DNA from: Deltaproteobacteria bacterium
GTDB lineage: Bacteria > Myxococcota > Myxococcia > Myxococcales > Myxococcaceae
DNA: 7,833 nucleotides
Direction: 5' to 3'
Assembly (NCBI GenBank): GCA_016875515.1
Contig: VGRA01000105.1
Span: 1-7,833, forward strand
Shown piece after piece: positions 1 through 6,133 of this stretch. The notes beneath the pieces were generated by a model. That model was not told where the DNA came from. It was given only the letters and a program-made list of their open reading frames with translations, and ran no database searches. Every line of letters begins with the position of its first letter. Position 1 is the stretch's first letter. The position numbers and the translations under genes were made by a program.

Positions 1-1050
1 CCCCCACTCCTCCTCCTTCAGCGCCGCGGTCGTCTTGGGGCGCGAGGAGAAGATGAACGAGTACTGGTTCTCGTAGCGGACCCGCTCGGTGAGCTGCAGC
101 GTTGCCTGGAAGTCCTCCTCCGTCTCTCCCGGGAAGCCCACGATGATGTCCGTGGTGACGGCAATACCGGGTCGCGCCTCGCGCAGCTTGCGCAGCCGCT
201 CCAGGTACTCCACCAAGGTGTAGTCCCGGCGCATGGCCTTCAGCACCCGGTCCGAGCCGCACTGCACCGGCAGGTGGAAGTGGGGGACGATCTTCGGCTG
301 GACGCGGAAGGCCTCCACCAGCGCGCCCGAGAGATCGTGCGGGTGGCTGGTGGTGAAGCGCACGCGGAGGATCCCGGGCACCTCGGCCACCCGGAGCAGC
401 AGCTGGGCGAAGTCGATCCCTCCCCGGTAGCTGTTGACGTTCTGGCCAATGAGGGTGACTTCCTTCACCCCCACCCCAGCCAGCGCCGCCACCTCCTGCA
501 GCACCTCGGGGAAGGGGCGGCTCACCTCGCGGCCGCGCGTGTGCGGCACCACGCAGAAGGCGCAGACGTTGTCGCAGCCCTTCATCACGGTGACGAACTC
601 GCTCACCTTGCCGCGCGAGGTCTCCGGGTTGGCCTGCGGGAAGACGTAGTCCTCGCTGTCCACCCAGGCCGTCTCCACCACGCGCTGCCGCTCGGCCTGC
701 ACCTTCTGCAGGATCTCCGGCAGCCTGGAGATGTTGTCCGGCCCGAAGACGAAGTCCACGTAGGGGACCTTCTCCAGCAGCTTCCCCTTCTCCTGCTGCG
801 CCACGCAGCCACCCACGCCGATGAGCGCCCCGCGGGACAACTTCACCTGCCGGTACCGGCCCAGGGCGGACAACATCTTGTCCTCCGCCTTCTCCCGGAT
901 GCTGCAGGTGTTGAGCAGTATGAGATCCGCGTTCTCCGCGGTGGGCGTCACGCCGTACCCGGCCCCCGCGAGCGCCTCGCCCATGCGGAGCGAGTCGTTC
1001 ACGTTCATCTGGCACCCGAAGGTGTGGACGAAGTAGCGCTTTGTGACCAT
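1..1050 (-). CDS. miaB: MiaB, tRNA-2-methylthio-N6-dimethylallyladenosine synthase (C-terminus cut by window edge)
   Basis: MiaB is a cytoplasmic radical-SAM methylthiotransferase. It adds a 2-methylthio group to N6-isopentenyl-adenosine at position 37 of tRNAs that read codons starting with U. The first 350 codons are present and open to base 1. The N-terminal MTTase domain begins MVTKRYFVHTFGCQMN and carries the three cysteines expected to bind the auxiliary Fe-S cluster (C13, C49 in LNTCSIREKA, C82 in GGCVAQQE). The radical-SAM CxxxCxxC motif is C159, C163, C166 in KGCDNVCAFCVVPHTRG. Further family motifs follow, including LIGQNVNSY and DIIVGFPGETEEDF. About 100 residues are missing, including the expected C-terminal TRAM domain. 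The ATG at 1050 gives the normal N-terminus, but no strong ribosome binding site precedes it. It is the last visible gene of the minus-strand run, 49 bases after its neighbour. The related MtaB and RimO families fit less well than MiaB. Confidence 0.96.
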   Translation of the reverse strand, partial: MVTKRYFVHTFGCQMNVNDSLRMGEALAGAGYGVTPTAENADLILLNTCSIREKAEDKMLSALGRYRQVKLSRGALIGVGGCVAQQEKGKLLEKVPYVDFVFGPDNISRLPEILQKVQAERQRVVETAWVDSEDYVFPQANPETSRGKVSEFVTVMKGCDNVCAFCVVPHTRGREVSRPFPEVLQEVAALAGVGVKEVTLIGQNVNSYRGGIDFAQLLLRVAEVPGILRVRFTTSHPHDLSGALVEAFRVQPKIVPHFHLPVQCGSDRVLKAMRRDYTLVEYLERLRKLREARPGIAVTTDIIVGFPGETEEDFQATLQLTERVRYENQYSFIFSSRPKTTAALKEEEWG

Positions 1051-1099
1051 GGAGGGCACCGCATAGGGCCCCGCCCCGGGGAATGCAACCCGCCGCCCG

Positions 1100-1618
1100 T
1101 CAGAGGAGAACCTGCAGCTGACGCCGGTGCAGCTCCAGCAACTCCGGCTCGCGCGCGCGGAGCACCGAGATGGCCGCCTCGCCGTGGCGGGCCGCCAGCC
1201 TCTCCGCGGCGCCCGGGGGGCGCAGCCCGTCTGCCAGCCGCTGCTCCAGCTCCAGCTCCTTCGCAGACGGGTGCCCCCCGCCCGCCCGCAGGCTGCCCAG
1301 CCGCTCGGCCAGCCCCACCTGCTTCGCCTGCAGCGTCTGCTCCACGGACCTGCGCCCCGCGTAGTCGGTGCAGAGCGCCGCCACCCGCCCCACCTCCTCC
1401 GCGGACAGGCCGGAGGCGGCGAGCGCCCGGGTGTGCGCCTGGGCCATCAGCTCCGAGGTGCGCGCCACCGACTGCTCCAGCAGTTCCACGTAGGCGCGCT
1501 GGTACGCCAGGTAGCGCTCCAACAGGGCAGCTTCCAGCCTCGGCGTGGACAGCCGCAGCGTCTTCCAGTCCGCGGACTCCACGCCCCCACCGCCCACGTC
1601 CTGCGTCACGATCTCCAT
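1100..1618 (-). CDS. Hypothetical 172-residue helical protein paired with VWA gene
   Basis: I do not recognise this protein. It is 172 residues long, soluble and strongly helical, with no signal peptide and no membrane segment. After a glycine-rich stretch (residues 9-12), residues 26-110 are rich in Leu, Glu, Ala and Arg with heptad-like spacing, as in a coiled coil or helical bundle. A Gly/Pro break at about 112-118 (AGGGHPS) leads to a second helical part ending in LLELHRRQLQVLL. There is one Trp (W18) and one Cys (C83), and no catalytic motif is obvious. The ATG at 1618 is preceded by GGAGAG at a spacing of 8 bases. Only 20 bases separate it from the stop of the VWA gene, so the two are very likely co-transcribed and may work together. 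A role as adaptor or partner of the VWA protein is inferred from position alone. Confidence that the gene is real is high; its function is unknown. Confidence 0.85.
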   Translation of the reverse strand: MEIVTQDVGGGGVESADWKTLRLSTPRLEAALLERYLAYQRAYVELLEQSVARTSELMAQAHTRALAASGLSAEEVGRVAALCTDYAGRRSVEQTLQAKQVGLAERLGSLRAGGGHPSAKELELEQRLADGLRPPGAAERLAARHGEAAISVLRAREPELLELHRRQLQVLL

Positions 1619-1626
1619 GGGAACGT

Positions 1627-1632
1627 CTCTCC
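1627..1632 (-). promoter_or_regulatory. Ribosome binding site of the 172-residue protein
   Basis: GGAGAG, part of the purine-rich stretch AGGACAGGAGAG, lies 8 bases before the ATG at 1618. It supports this start within a longer open frame that continues upstream through the VWA gene. Confidence 0.7.
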
Positions 1633-1638
1633 TGTCCT

Positions 1639-3039
1639 CTACCCGGCCGTCACCAACTGCTCGGCCACCTGGTCCAGGTCCGCCAGGGACTGGACCACCA
1701 CCACCTGGTCCACCCACCTGGCGTAGGTGGGCATCTCGCTGTCCCCGCTGCCCCACAGGCTGCGCGGCTCGGTGCAGATCCACACCACGCGCCGGGCCCG
1801 CTGCTTCAGCTCCTTGAGCGCCCACGCATGGGCAGGGTTGAAGTTGTTCCGCCCGTCGCCGATCACCAGGACGGTGGTACGACGGGTGACGCTCCCGGCC
1901 TGCTCGCGCGCAAAGCTGGCGAGCGCGTGGCCGTAGTTGGAGTTGGAGGCGAGCGAGATCCCCGACCCGGCCACCGCCTCCTCCACCGCCTCCTCGGCGG
2001 ACGCGTTCCGGAAGGCGTGCGTCGCCTCCCCCACCTCGGACACGAACACGAAGGAGCGCACCCGGCTGAAGAGGGACTGGAGCGTGTAGGTAAACAGCAG
2101 CATCACCCGGGAGACGTTCCGCACCGAGTCCGAGACGTCGCACAGCACCACCACGTCCGGCCGGCCGGGGCGCCGCCCGCGGAAGACGGGGACCATGGGG
2201 ACGCCGCCCCAGGGCAGGTTGCGCCGAAGCGTCCGGCGGGGGCTCAGCGCGCCGCGCGCCTCCTTCCGCTGCTTGCGGATGAGCCGCGTCTTCAGCTTCT
2301 CCGCCAGCTTGCGGACCGCCGCCTGCGTGCGCTCCAGCTCGTCCCGGCTGAGCCGCTGCAGCGGCTTCTCTGCCAGGGTGCCCGAGGCCTTGCGGGTGCG
2401 CGCCTGCGCCTCGCGCGCGATCTCCGCCCGCGCCGCTGCCTCCACCTTCCGCATGGCAGCGCCCAGGTGGCGGCTCACCACGTCCACGCCGTCCGGGGGG
2501 AGGCCGCGCGCCCGCAGCTCGCCCTCCAGCGCCTTCAGATCTGCGCGCGCCTGCTCTGCACCGGCCGTGGCGAGCAGCCGCCGGCCAAAGAACCCCGCTT
2601 GGAACGCCCCCTCCATGCGGGAGAGATCCAGCTGCAGCGCCGCCCCCCGGAAGAGCGCTGCCAGCCGCGCCCGGTCCCCCGCCACCACCGCCTGGGCCAG
2701 CGGGTGCATGCCGGGGAGCAGTTGCTTCACCTGGTACAGCACCATCTGGAGGTTGTCCCCCTCGAGCAGCCCCTCCTCCTCGAGCCGAAGGGCCAGCGCC
2801 GCGTCGATCTCCTCGAAGCTGCGTGCCGCGCCGCTGAAGAACCAGGTGAAGCAGCGCTGGAAGGCCTCCCGGTCCAGTTCGCGCTTGCACAGCGTGGCGG
2901 CCAGCGCCCCCCGGAGCTTCTCCGGGTCCTCCATCCCCACGAGCGCCGCCGCCCGCGCCGCGTCTACCACCTCGGACGTGCTGACGCGCAGCCCGTTCTG
3001 GCGAAGCACCTCGGTGAACTCGACGATCCGGGCATCCAC
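1639..3039 (-). CDS. VWA domain-containing protein, CoxE-like
   Basis: This is a 466-residue cytoplasmic protein with a C-terminal von Willebrand factor A domain of the CoxE type. The N-terminal half (about 1-260) is helical and charged, ending in a basic segment (LKTRLIRKQRKEARG). A conserved-looking linker, RRTLRRNLPWGGVPMVPVF (269-287), leads into the VWA domain at about 294-450. The metal-binding (MIDAS) motif DxSxS is D301, S303, S305 in VVVLCDVSDSV, and a further acidic residue is D395 in VIGDGRNNF. CoxE-family proteins usually act with a MoxR/CoxD-type AAA+ ATPase in protein or metallocofactor maturation. No such ATPase is encoded next to this gene. It starts with GTG at 3039, 11 bases after the methyltransferase stop. 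It is followed after 20 bases by a small helical protein gene. The domain assignment is firm; the biological role is not known. Confidence 0.9.
   Translation of the reverse strand: MDARIVEFTEVLRQNGLRVSTSEVVDAARAAALVGMEDPEKLRGALAATLCKRELDREAFQRCFTWFFSGAARSFEEIDAALALRLEEEGLLEGDNLQMVLYQVKQLLPGMHPLAQAVVAGDRARLAALFRGAALQLDLSRMEGAFQAGFFGRRLLATAGAEQARADLKALEGELRARGLPPDGVDVVSRHLGAAMRKVEAAARAEIAREAQARTRKASGTLAEKPLQRLSRDELERTQAAVRKLAEKLKTRLIRKQRKEARGALSPRRTLRRNLPWGGVPMVPVFRGRRPGRPDVVVLCDVSDSVRNVSRVMLLFTYTLQSLFSRVRSFVFVSEVGEATHAFRNASAEEAVEEAVAGSGISLASNSNYGHALASFAREQAGSVTRRTTVLVIGDGRNNFNPAHAWALKELKQRARRVVWICTEPRSLWGSGDSEMPTYARWVDQVVVVQSLADLDQVAEQLVTAG
1971..1994. repeat. Perfect 12-base tandem duplication inside the VWA gene
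   Basis: The unit ccaccgcctcct occurs twice in direct succession. On the coding strand this gives the repeated Glu-Glu-Ala-Val seen in SAEEAVEEAVAG (residues 347-358). The frame is kept. It lies in a helix within the VWA domain. Confidence 0.8.
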
Positions 3040-3045
3040 GGTGCG

Positions 3046-3052
3046 CTTCCCT
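3046..3052 (-). promoter_or_regulatory. Ribosome binding site deciding the GTG start of the VWA gene
   Basis: AGGGAAG sits 6 bases upstream of the GTG at 3039 and overlaps the TAG stop of the methyltransferase gene (3053-3051). It supports the GTG start, since no in-frame ATG lies nearby, and suggests tight translational linkage with the upstream gene. Confidence 0.65.
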
Positions 3053-4361
3053 AACCGCCTGCACCGGCCCGCGCGAAGGACATGACCGCCTCCGCGTGGT
3101 GCGTCTGGGGGAACATGTCCACCACCTGCAGCGCCTGCGGGGCGAAGCCCGCCTTCACCAGATCCGCCGCGTCCCGCGCCAGCGCCGCCGGGTCACACGC
3201 CACGTAGACGAGCCTCTCCACCTCGAGCGCGTCTGCCACCGCGGCGAGCCCCGGCGCCCCTGTCCGGGGAGGATCCACCAGCAGCAGCGGGAAGCGCCGC
3301 CCCTCCCCTGCCAGCCCCCGCGCCACCTTGAGCGCGTCCCCCTGGACGAAGCGGACGTTGTCCAATCCGCCCACGTGGGCCGCCCGCTGGGCAAGCTCCA
3401 CCCCCACCGGGCTGGTCTCCACCGCGGTCAGGGCGTGGACGCGCGCGGCCAGCGCGAAGCTGAAGTTGCCGTTCCCCGAGTACAACTCCAGCGCCTGCCC
3501 GGCCCCCCCGCCGGTGCCCACCAGCGCCTCCACCGCAGCCCGCACCAGCGCCTCGTTGGCCCCGGCGTTTGCCTGGGCAAACCCGTCCGGCCGGTGGAAG
3601 AGCGGGACGCCGGGACGCAGCGGCGCAGCCCCCTGGAGGATCGGCTTGCCGAGCACCGCGGGCTGCCCGGAGGCCGGGAGCAACACCGCCCCCGACGCCC
3701 CGGTGGCGCGAAGCAGCCGCTCGGCCTGTTCCCGGAGCCGCGGCTTGACGGGCCCCTTCAGCTCGAGCGCGAGCGCGCGCGCCTCGCCCTCGGCGAGCAG
3801 GTGGACCGCGGAGATGTCCGCCGCCACCGGCGCGAGCTGCTCCGCCACCTCGGGAAGCCAGCGCTCGAGCGCGGGGACGAGCGCGGGGCACGCGGCGAGC
3901 GCCACGCCGCGGTGGCTCCCCCGCTCGAACAGCCCGAGCTGGAAACGCCCTGCCTCCTTGAAGAAGTGAAACACCGCACGGCGCCGGTAGGCGAGCGGGG
4001 CGGGGGCAGGGACGGGCGCGTGGAGCGTGTAGGACGCCGGGGCAATCCGCCCGAGGTGCTGCAGCGTGGACTGGACGATCTCCACGCGCGCGCGGAGCTG
4101 CGCAGGGCCCGCCAGGTGCTGCCAGTCACATCCGCCGCAGCGGTCTGCCACGGGGCACGGCGCCGGGCGACGCTCCGGGGCGTCCCGCAACCGCTCGAGC
4201 ACCCGCGCCCGCAGCACGCCGTCCTGCTCGGACACCTCCGCCCGCACCTGCTCCCCCGGCAAGGCCCCGGGGACGAACACGGCGCGCCCGCCGTCCAGGG
4301 CCACCCCCTCGCCCAGCTTGGCCAGCCGGGTGATCTCCAGCAAGACGGGGGCGGCGCTCAC
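3051..4361 (-). CDS. RlmD-like 23S rRNA (uracil-C5)-methyltransferase, TrmA/RumA family
   Basis: This is a SAM-dependent RNA m5U methyltransferase of 436 residues, close to the 433 of E. coli RlmD, which methylates U1939 of 23S rRNA. An N-terminal TRAM domain (about 5-58) is followed by the [4Fe-4S] ligands C69, C75 and C78 in PCPVADRCGGCDW, with C158 as the likely fourth. The SAM-binding Rossmann domain has LELYSGNGNFS (291-301), and FAQAN (261-265) and DPPRTG (363-368) match family motifs. The catalytic Cys is C389 in YVACDP and the likely general base is E424 in HHAEAV. The cluster ligands favour RlmD or RlmC-type enzymes over TrmA, which lacks them. The exact uridine target cannot be read from sequence, so no symbol is given. 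The GTG start overlaps the stop of the PilZ gene by four bases. The VWA gene follows after 11 bases. Confidence 0.93.
   Translation of the reverse strand: MSAAPVLLEITRLAKLGEGVALDGGRAVFVPGALPGEQVRAEVSEQDGVLRARVLERLRDAPERRPAPCPVADRCGGCDWQHLAGPAQLRARVEIVQSTLQHLGRIAPASYTLHAPVPAPAPLAYRRRAVFHFFKEAGRFQLGLFERGSHRGVALAACPALVPALERWLPEVAEQLAPVAADISAVHLLAEGEARALALELKGPVKPRLREQAERLLRATGASGAVLLPASGQPAVLGKPILQGAAPLRPGVPLFHRPDGFAQANAGANEALVRAAVEALVGTGGGAGQALELYSGNGNFSFALAARVHALTAVETSPVGVELAQRAAHVGGLDNVRFVQGDALKVARGLAGEGRRFPLLLVDPPRTGAPGLAAVADALEVERLVYVACDPAALARDAADLVKAGFAPQALQVVDMFPQTHHAEAVMSFARAGAGG
4358..4361 (-). other. GTGA stop-start overlap coupling the PilZ and methyltransferase genes
   Basis: The TGA stop of the PilZ gene and the GTG start of the methyltransferase share four bases (GTGA). 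GGAGG occurs about 13 bases before the GTG, a rather long spacing. Reinitiation by terminating ribosomes is therefore the likely way the methyltransferase is translated. Confidence 0.75.
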
Positions 4362-4726
4362 GGCCGTGGGCCGCCCTCCGCAGGTTCGTCCTCCAACGCC
4401 GCGCGCAGCCGCTGGACGAAATGCTCGAGCCGCTCCTGCTGGGCCACGTCCGTCCCGGTGAACTCCACCGCCATGCCCGGGGAGCTTCCCGGGGGGCCGC
4501 CCACCGGCACCACCCGGACCACCTTTCCCGCCAGCTCGATGGGCTGGGCGGAGTCCGGGAGGGAGACCACCAGGCGCAGCACCGTGCCCACCCCCTGGGG
4601 CTGGGCGGTGTTGAGGAACAGCCCGCCCCGGCTGATGTTGGTGGCAGGATCCGTGTGGTGGACTTCGCCAGCGCGCCAGCCCACGAGCAGTTCGAGCTGG
4701 AGACGGTCTGCGCGGCGCGGGTTCAT
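4358..4726 (-). CDS. PilZ domain protein, myxobacterial TIGR02266-type
   Basis: This is a small 122-residue single-domain PilZ protein, of the kind present in many copies in Myxococcus. PilZ domains bind cyclic di-GMP and pass the signal to a partner protein. Both halves of the binding signature can be seen: RxxxR as R4 and R8 in NPRRADR, and NxSxxG as N30, S32 and G35 in TNISRGGLFL. The domain ends with GMAVEF (84-89), and a charged C-terminal helix follows (93-113). There is no signal peptide or membrane segment. c-di-GMP binding is predicted from these residues, although many myxobacterial paralogs have not been tested. The gene begins 28 bases after the CoA-transferase subunit B stop and overlaps the methyltransferase start by four bases. 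The ATG at 4726 has no G-rich ribosome binding site. The partner of this PilZ protein is unknown. Confidence 0.9.
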   Translation of the reverse strand: MNPRRADRLQLELLVGWRAGEVHHTDPATNISRGGLFLNTAQPQGVGTVLRLVVSLPDSAQPIELAGKVVRVVPVGGPPGSSPGMAVEFTGTDVAQQERLEHFVQRLRAALEDEPAEGGPRP

Positions 4727-4754
4727 GGAGGGAAGACTATAGCCGCATGCCGCC

Positions 4755-5411
4755 TCAGACCGGCATCTGCTTGATGTCCGGGGCCACCTTCAGCGTGGGC
4801 TCGGTGAGTCTCTGGACCTCCTCCACGGTGACGCCGGGCGCCACCTCCGTCAGCAGGAGGCCGTGCGGAGTCACCTCGAGGAAGGCATGGTCCGTCACGA
4901 TGTAGTGGACGCACCGGCGGCCGGTCAGGGGCAGCGCGCACTGCTTGAGGATCTTCGGCTGGCCCTCCTTGGTCGCGTGCTCCATGGCCACGTAGACGCG
5001 CTTGGCGCCCACCGCCAGATCCATGGCCCCGCCCATCCCCTTCACCATCTTGCCGGGGATCATCCAGTTGGCGAGATCTCCCTGCTCGGAGACCTCCATG
5101 GCCCCCAGCACGGCGAGATCAATGTGGCCGCCGCGGATCATCCCGAAGGACATGGCCGAGTCGAAGAAGGCCGCCCCCTTCACCGCCGTCACCGTCTCCT
5201 TGCCGGCGTTGATGAGATCCGGATCTTCGTCCCCCTCCACGGGCCAGGGGCCAATCCCCAGCAGGCCGTTCTCGGACTGCAGCAGGATGTCCATCCCGGG
5301 CGGGATGTAGTTGGCCACCAGCGTGGGCACGCCGATACCGAGGTTGACGTAGAAGCCGTCGCGGAGCTCCAAGGCAATTCGCTGGGCGATCTGTTCACGG
5401 GTGAGTGCCAT
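4755..5411 (-). CDS. scoB: 3-oxoacid CoA-transferase subunit B (SCOT type)
   Basis: This is the catalytic beta subunit of a family I CoA-transferase. With subunit A it moves CoA from succinyl-CoA to acetoacetate, giving acetoacetyl-CoA and succinate. It has 218 residues, the normal length for the family. The active-site glutamate is E47 in [11 protein letters not shown], which forms the glutamyl-CoA thioester. Other family blocks are [15 protein letters not shown] (23-37), [15 protein letters not shown] (94-108) and GMGGAMDL (125-132). The start lies three bases after the subunit A stop, and GGAGG is 11 bases upstream of the ATG inside the end of subunit A, so the two subunits should be made together. 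Closeness to ScoB sequences favours succinyl-CoA as donor. An acetyl-CoA-dependent AtoA role is the main alternative. Confidence 0.94.
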   Translation of the reverse strand: MALTREQIAQRIALELRDGFYVNLGIGVPTLVANYIPPGMDILLQSENGLLGIGPWPVEGDEDPDLINAGKETVTAVKGAAFFDSAMSFGMIRGGHIDLAVLGAMEVSEQGDLANWMIPGKMVKGMGGAMDLAVGAKRVYVAMEHATKEGQPKILKQCALPLTGRRCVHYIVTDHAFLEVTPHGLLLTEVAPGVTVEEVQRLTEPTLKVAPDIKQMPV

Positions 5412-5414
5412 GGC

Positions 5415-6122
5415 TCAGCGTGCCTCCGCCCGGGGCCGCACGGTGCGGCGCTCGATCCACTTCTGGTGGTCCTTCCCCACGATGATCCGCTTCACGAAGA
5501 TGGAGGGGACGTGGATGGCGTCACCGTCCAGCTCCCCCACCTCCACCAGGTGCTCCACCTCCACGATGGTGCACTTTGCCGCCGCGCACATCAGCGGGGA
5601 GAAGTTCCGGGCCGTCTTGCGGAAGACCAGGTTTCCCCACCTGTCCGCCTTCCACGCGCGGACCAGCGCGAAGTCCGCCTTCAGCGGCCTCTCCAGCACG
5701 TACTCGCGCCCGTCGATGACGCGGGTCTCCTTGCCCTCGGCCACCTTCGTCCCCACGCCGGCCGGGGTGTAGAAAGCGCCAATGCCCATGCCGCCGGCGC
5801 GGATGCGCTCGGCGAACGTGCCCTGCGGGCAGAGCTCCACCTCCAGCTGCCCGGAGAGGAACTGCTTCTCGAAGATCTTGTTCTCCCCCACGTAGCTGGA
5901 GACCATCTTCTTGACCTGGTTGGCCTTGAGCAGCACCCCCAGCCCCAGCTCCGTGGTGCCGCAGTTGTTGGAGATGAGGGTCAGGTTCTTCGTGCCCTTG
6001 CGGTGCAGGGCGTCAATCAGGTTCTCCGGGTTGCCGCAGAGGCCAAAGCCTCCGGACATGAGCGTCGCCCCGTCCGGGATGTCCGCAACCGCCTCGTCCG
6101 CGCTGCCGATGATCTTGTTCAT
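5415..6122 (-). CDS. scoA: 3-oxoacid CoA-transferase subunit A (SCOT type)
   Basis: This is the alpha subunit of the succinyl-CoA:3-ketoacid CoA-transferase, 235 residues long. The family I signature is [10 protein letters not shown] (24-33), after [18 protein letters not shown] at the N-terminus. Conserved stretches follow, including [27 protein letters not shown] and later FYTPAGVGT and [10 protein letters not shown]. These match ScoA proteins more closely than AtoD. The ATG at 6122 has GAGGGA about 9 bases upstream, overlapping the TGA stop of the thiolase gene, and the gap between the two genes is 11 bases. Subunit B follows after three bases. The gene order thiolase, A, B defines an acetoacetate-utilisation module that ends leucine and ketone-body catabolism. 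Nothing is truncated or odd. Confidence 0.94.
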   Translation of the reverse strand: MNKIIGSADEAVADIPDGATLMSGGFGLCGNPENLIDALHRKGTKNLTLISNNCGTTELGLGVLLKANQVKKMVSSYVGENKIFEKQFLSGQLEVELCPQGTFAERIRAGGMGIGAFYTPAGVGTKVAEGKETRVIDGREYVLERPLKADFALVRAWKADRWGNLVFRKTARNFSPLMCAAAKCTIVEVEHLVEVGELDGDAIHVPSIFVKRIIVGKDHQKWIERRTVRPRAEAR

Positions 6123-6133
6123 GGAGCCGTCCC

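Noticed and set aside
1051..1099. A terminator hairpin between the small helical gene and miaB, from the CCCCGGGG palindrome
   Set aside because: The arms are four bases with no loop and no T-run.
274..3054. A 926-codon open frame on the plus strand
   Set aside because: It is antisense to miaB, the small helical gene and the VWA gene, all of which have family motifs, ribosome binding sites or clean junctions. Its translation is low-complexity and rich in Pro, Arg, His and Ala, as expected for a mirror frame in GC-rich DNA.
1100..3064. A single 654-codon minus-strand frame covering the VWA gene and the small gene
   Set aside because: Only its last 172 codons have normal protein composition. 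The upstream part is a Gly/Arg/Ala-rich shadow of the VWA gene, which lies in another frame. The ATG at 1618 with its ribosome binding site is the real start.
3096..4742. A 548-codon open frame on the plus strand
   Set aside because: It is antisense to the methyltransferase and PilZ genes and has Arg/Pro/His-rich composition with no recognisable domain.
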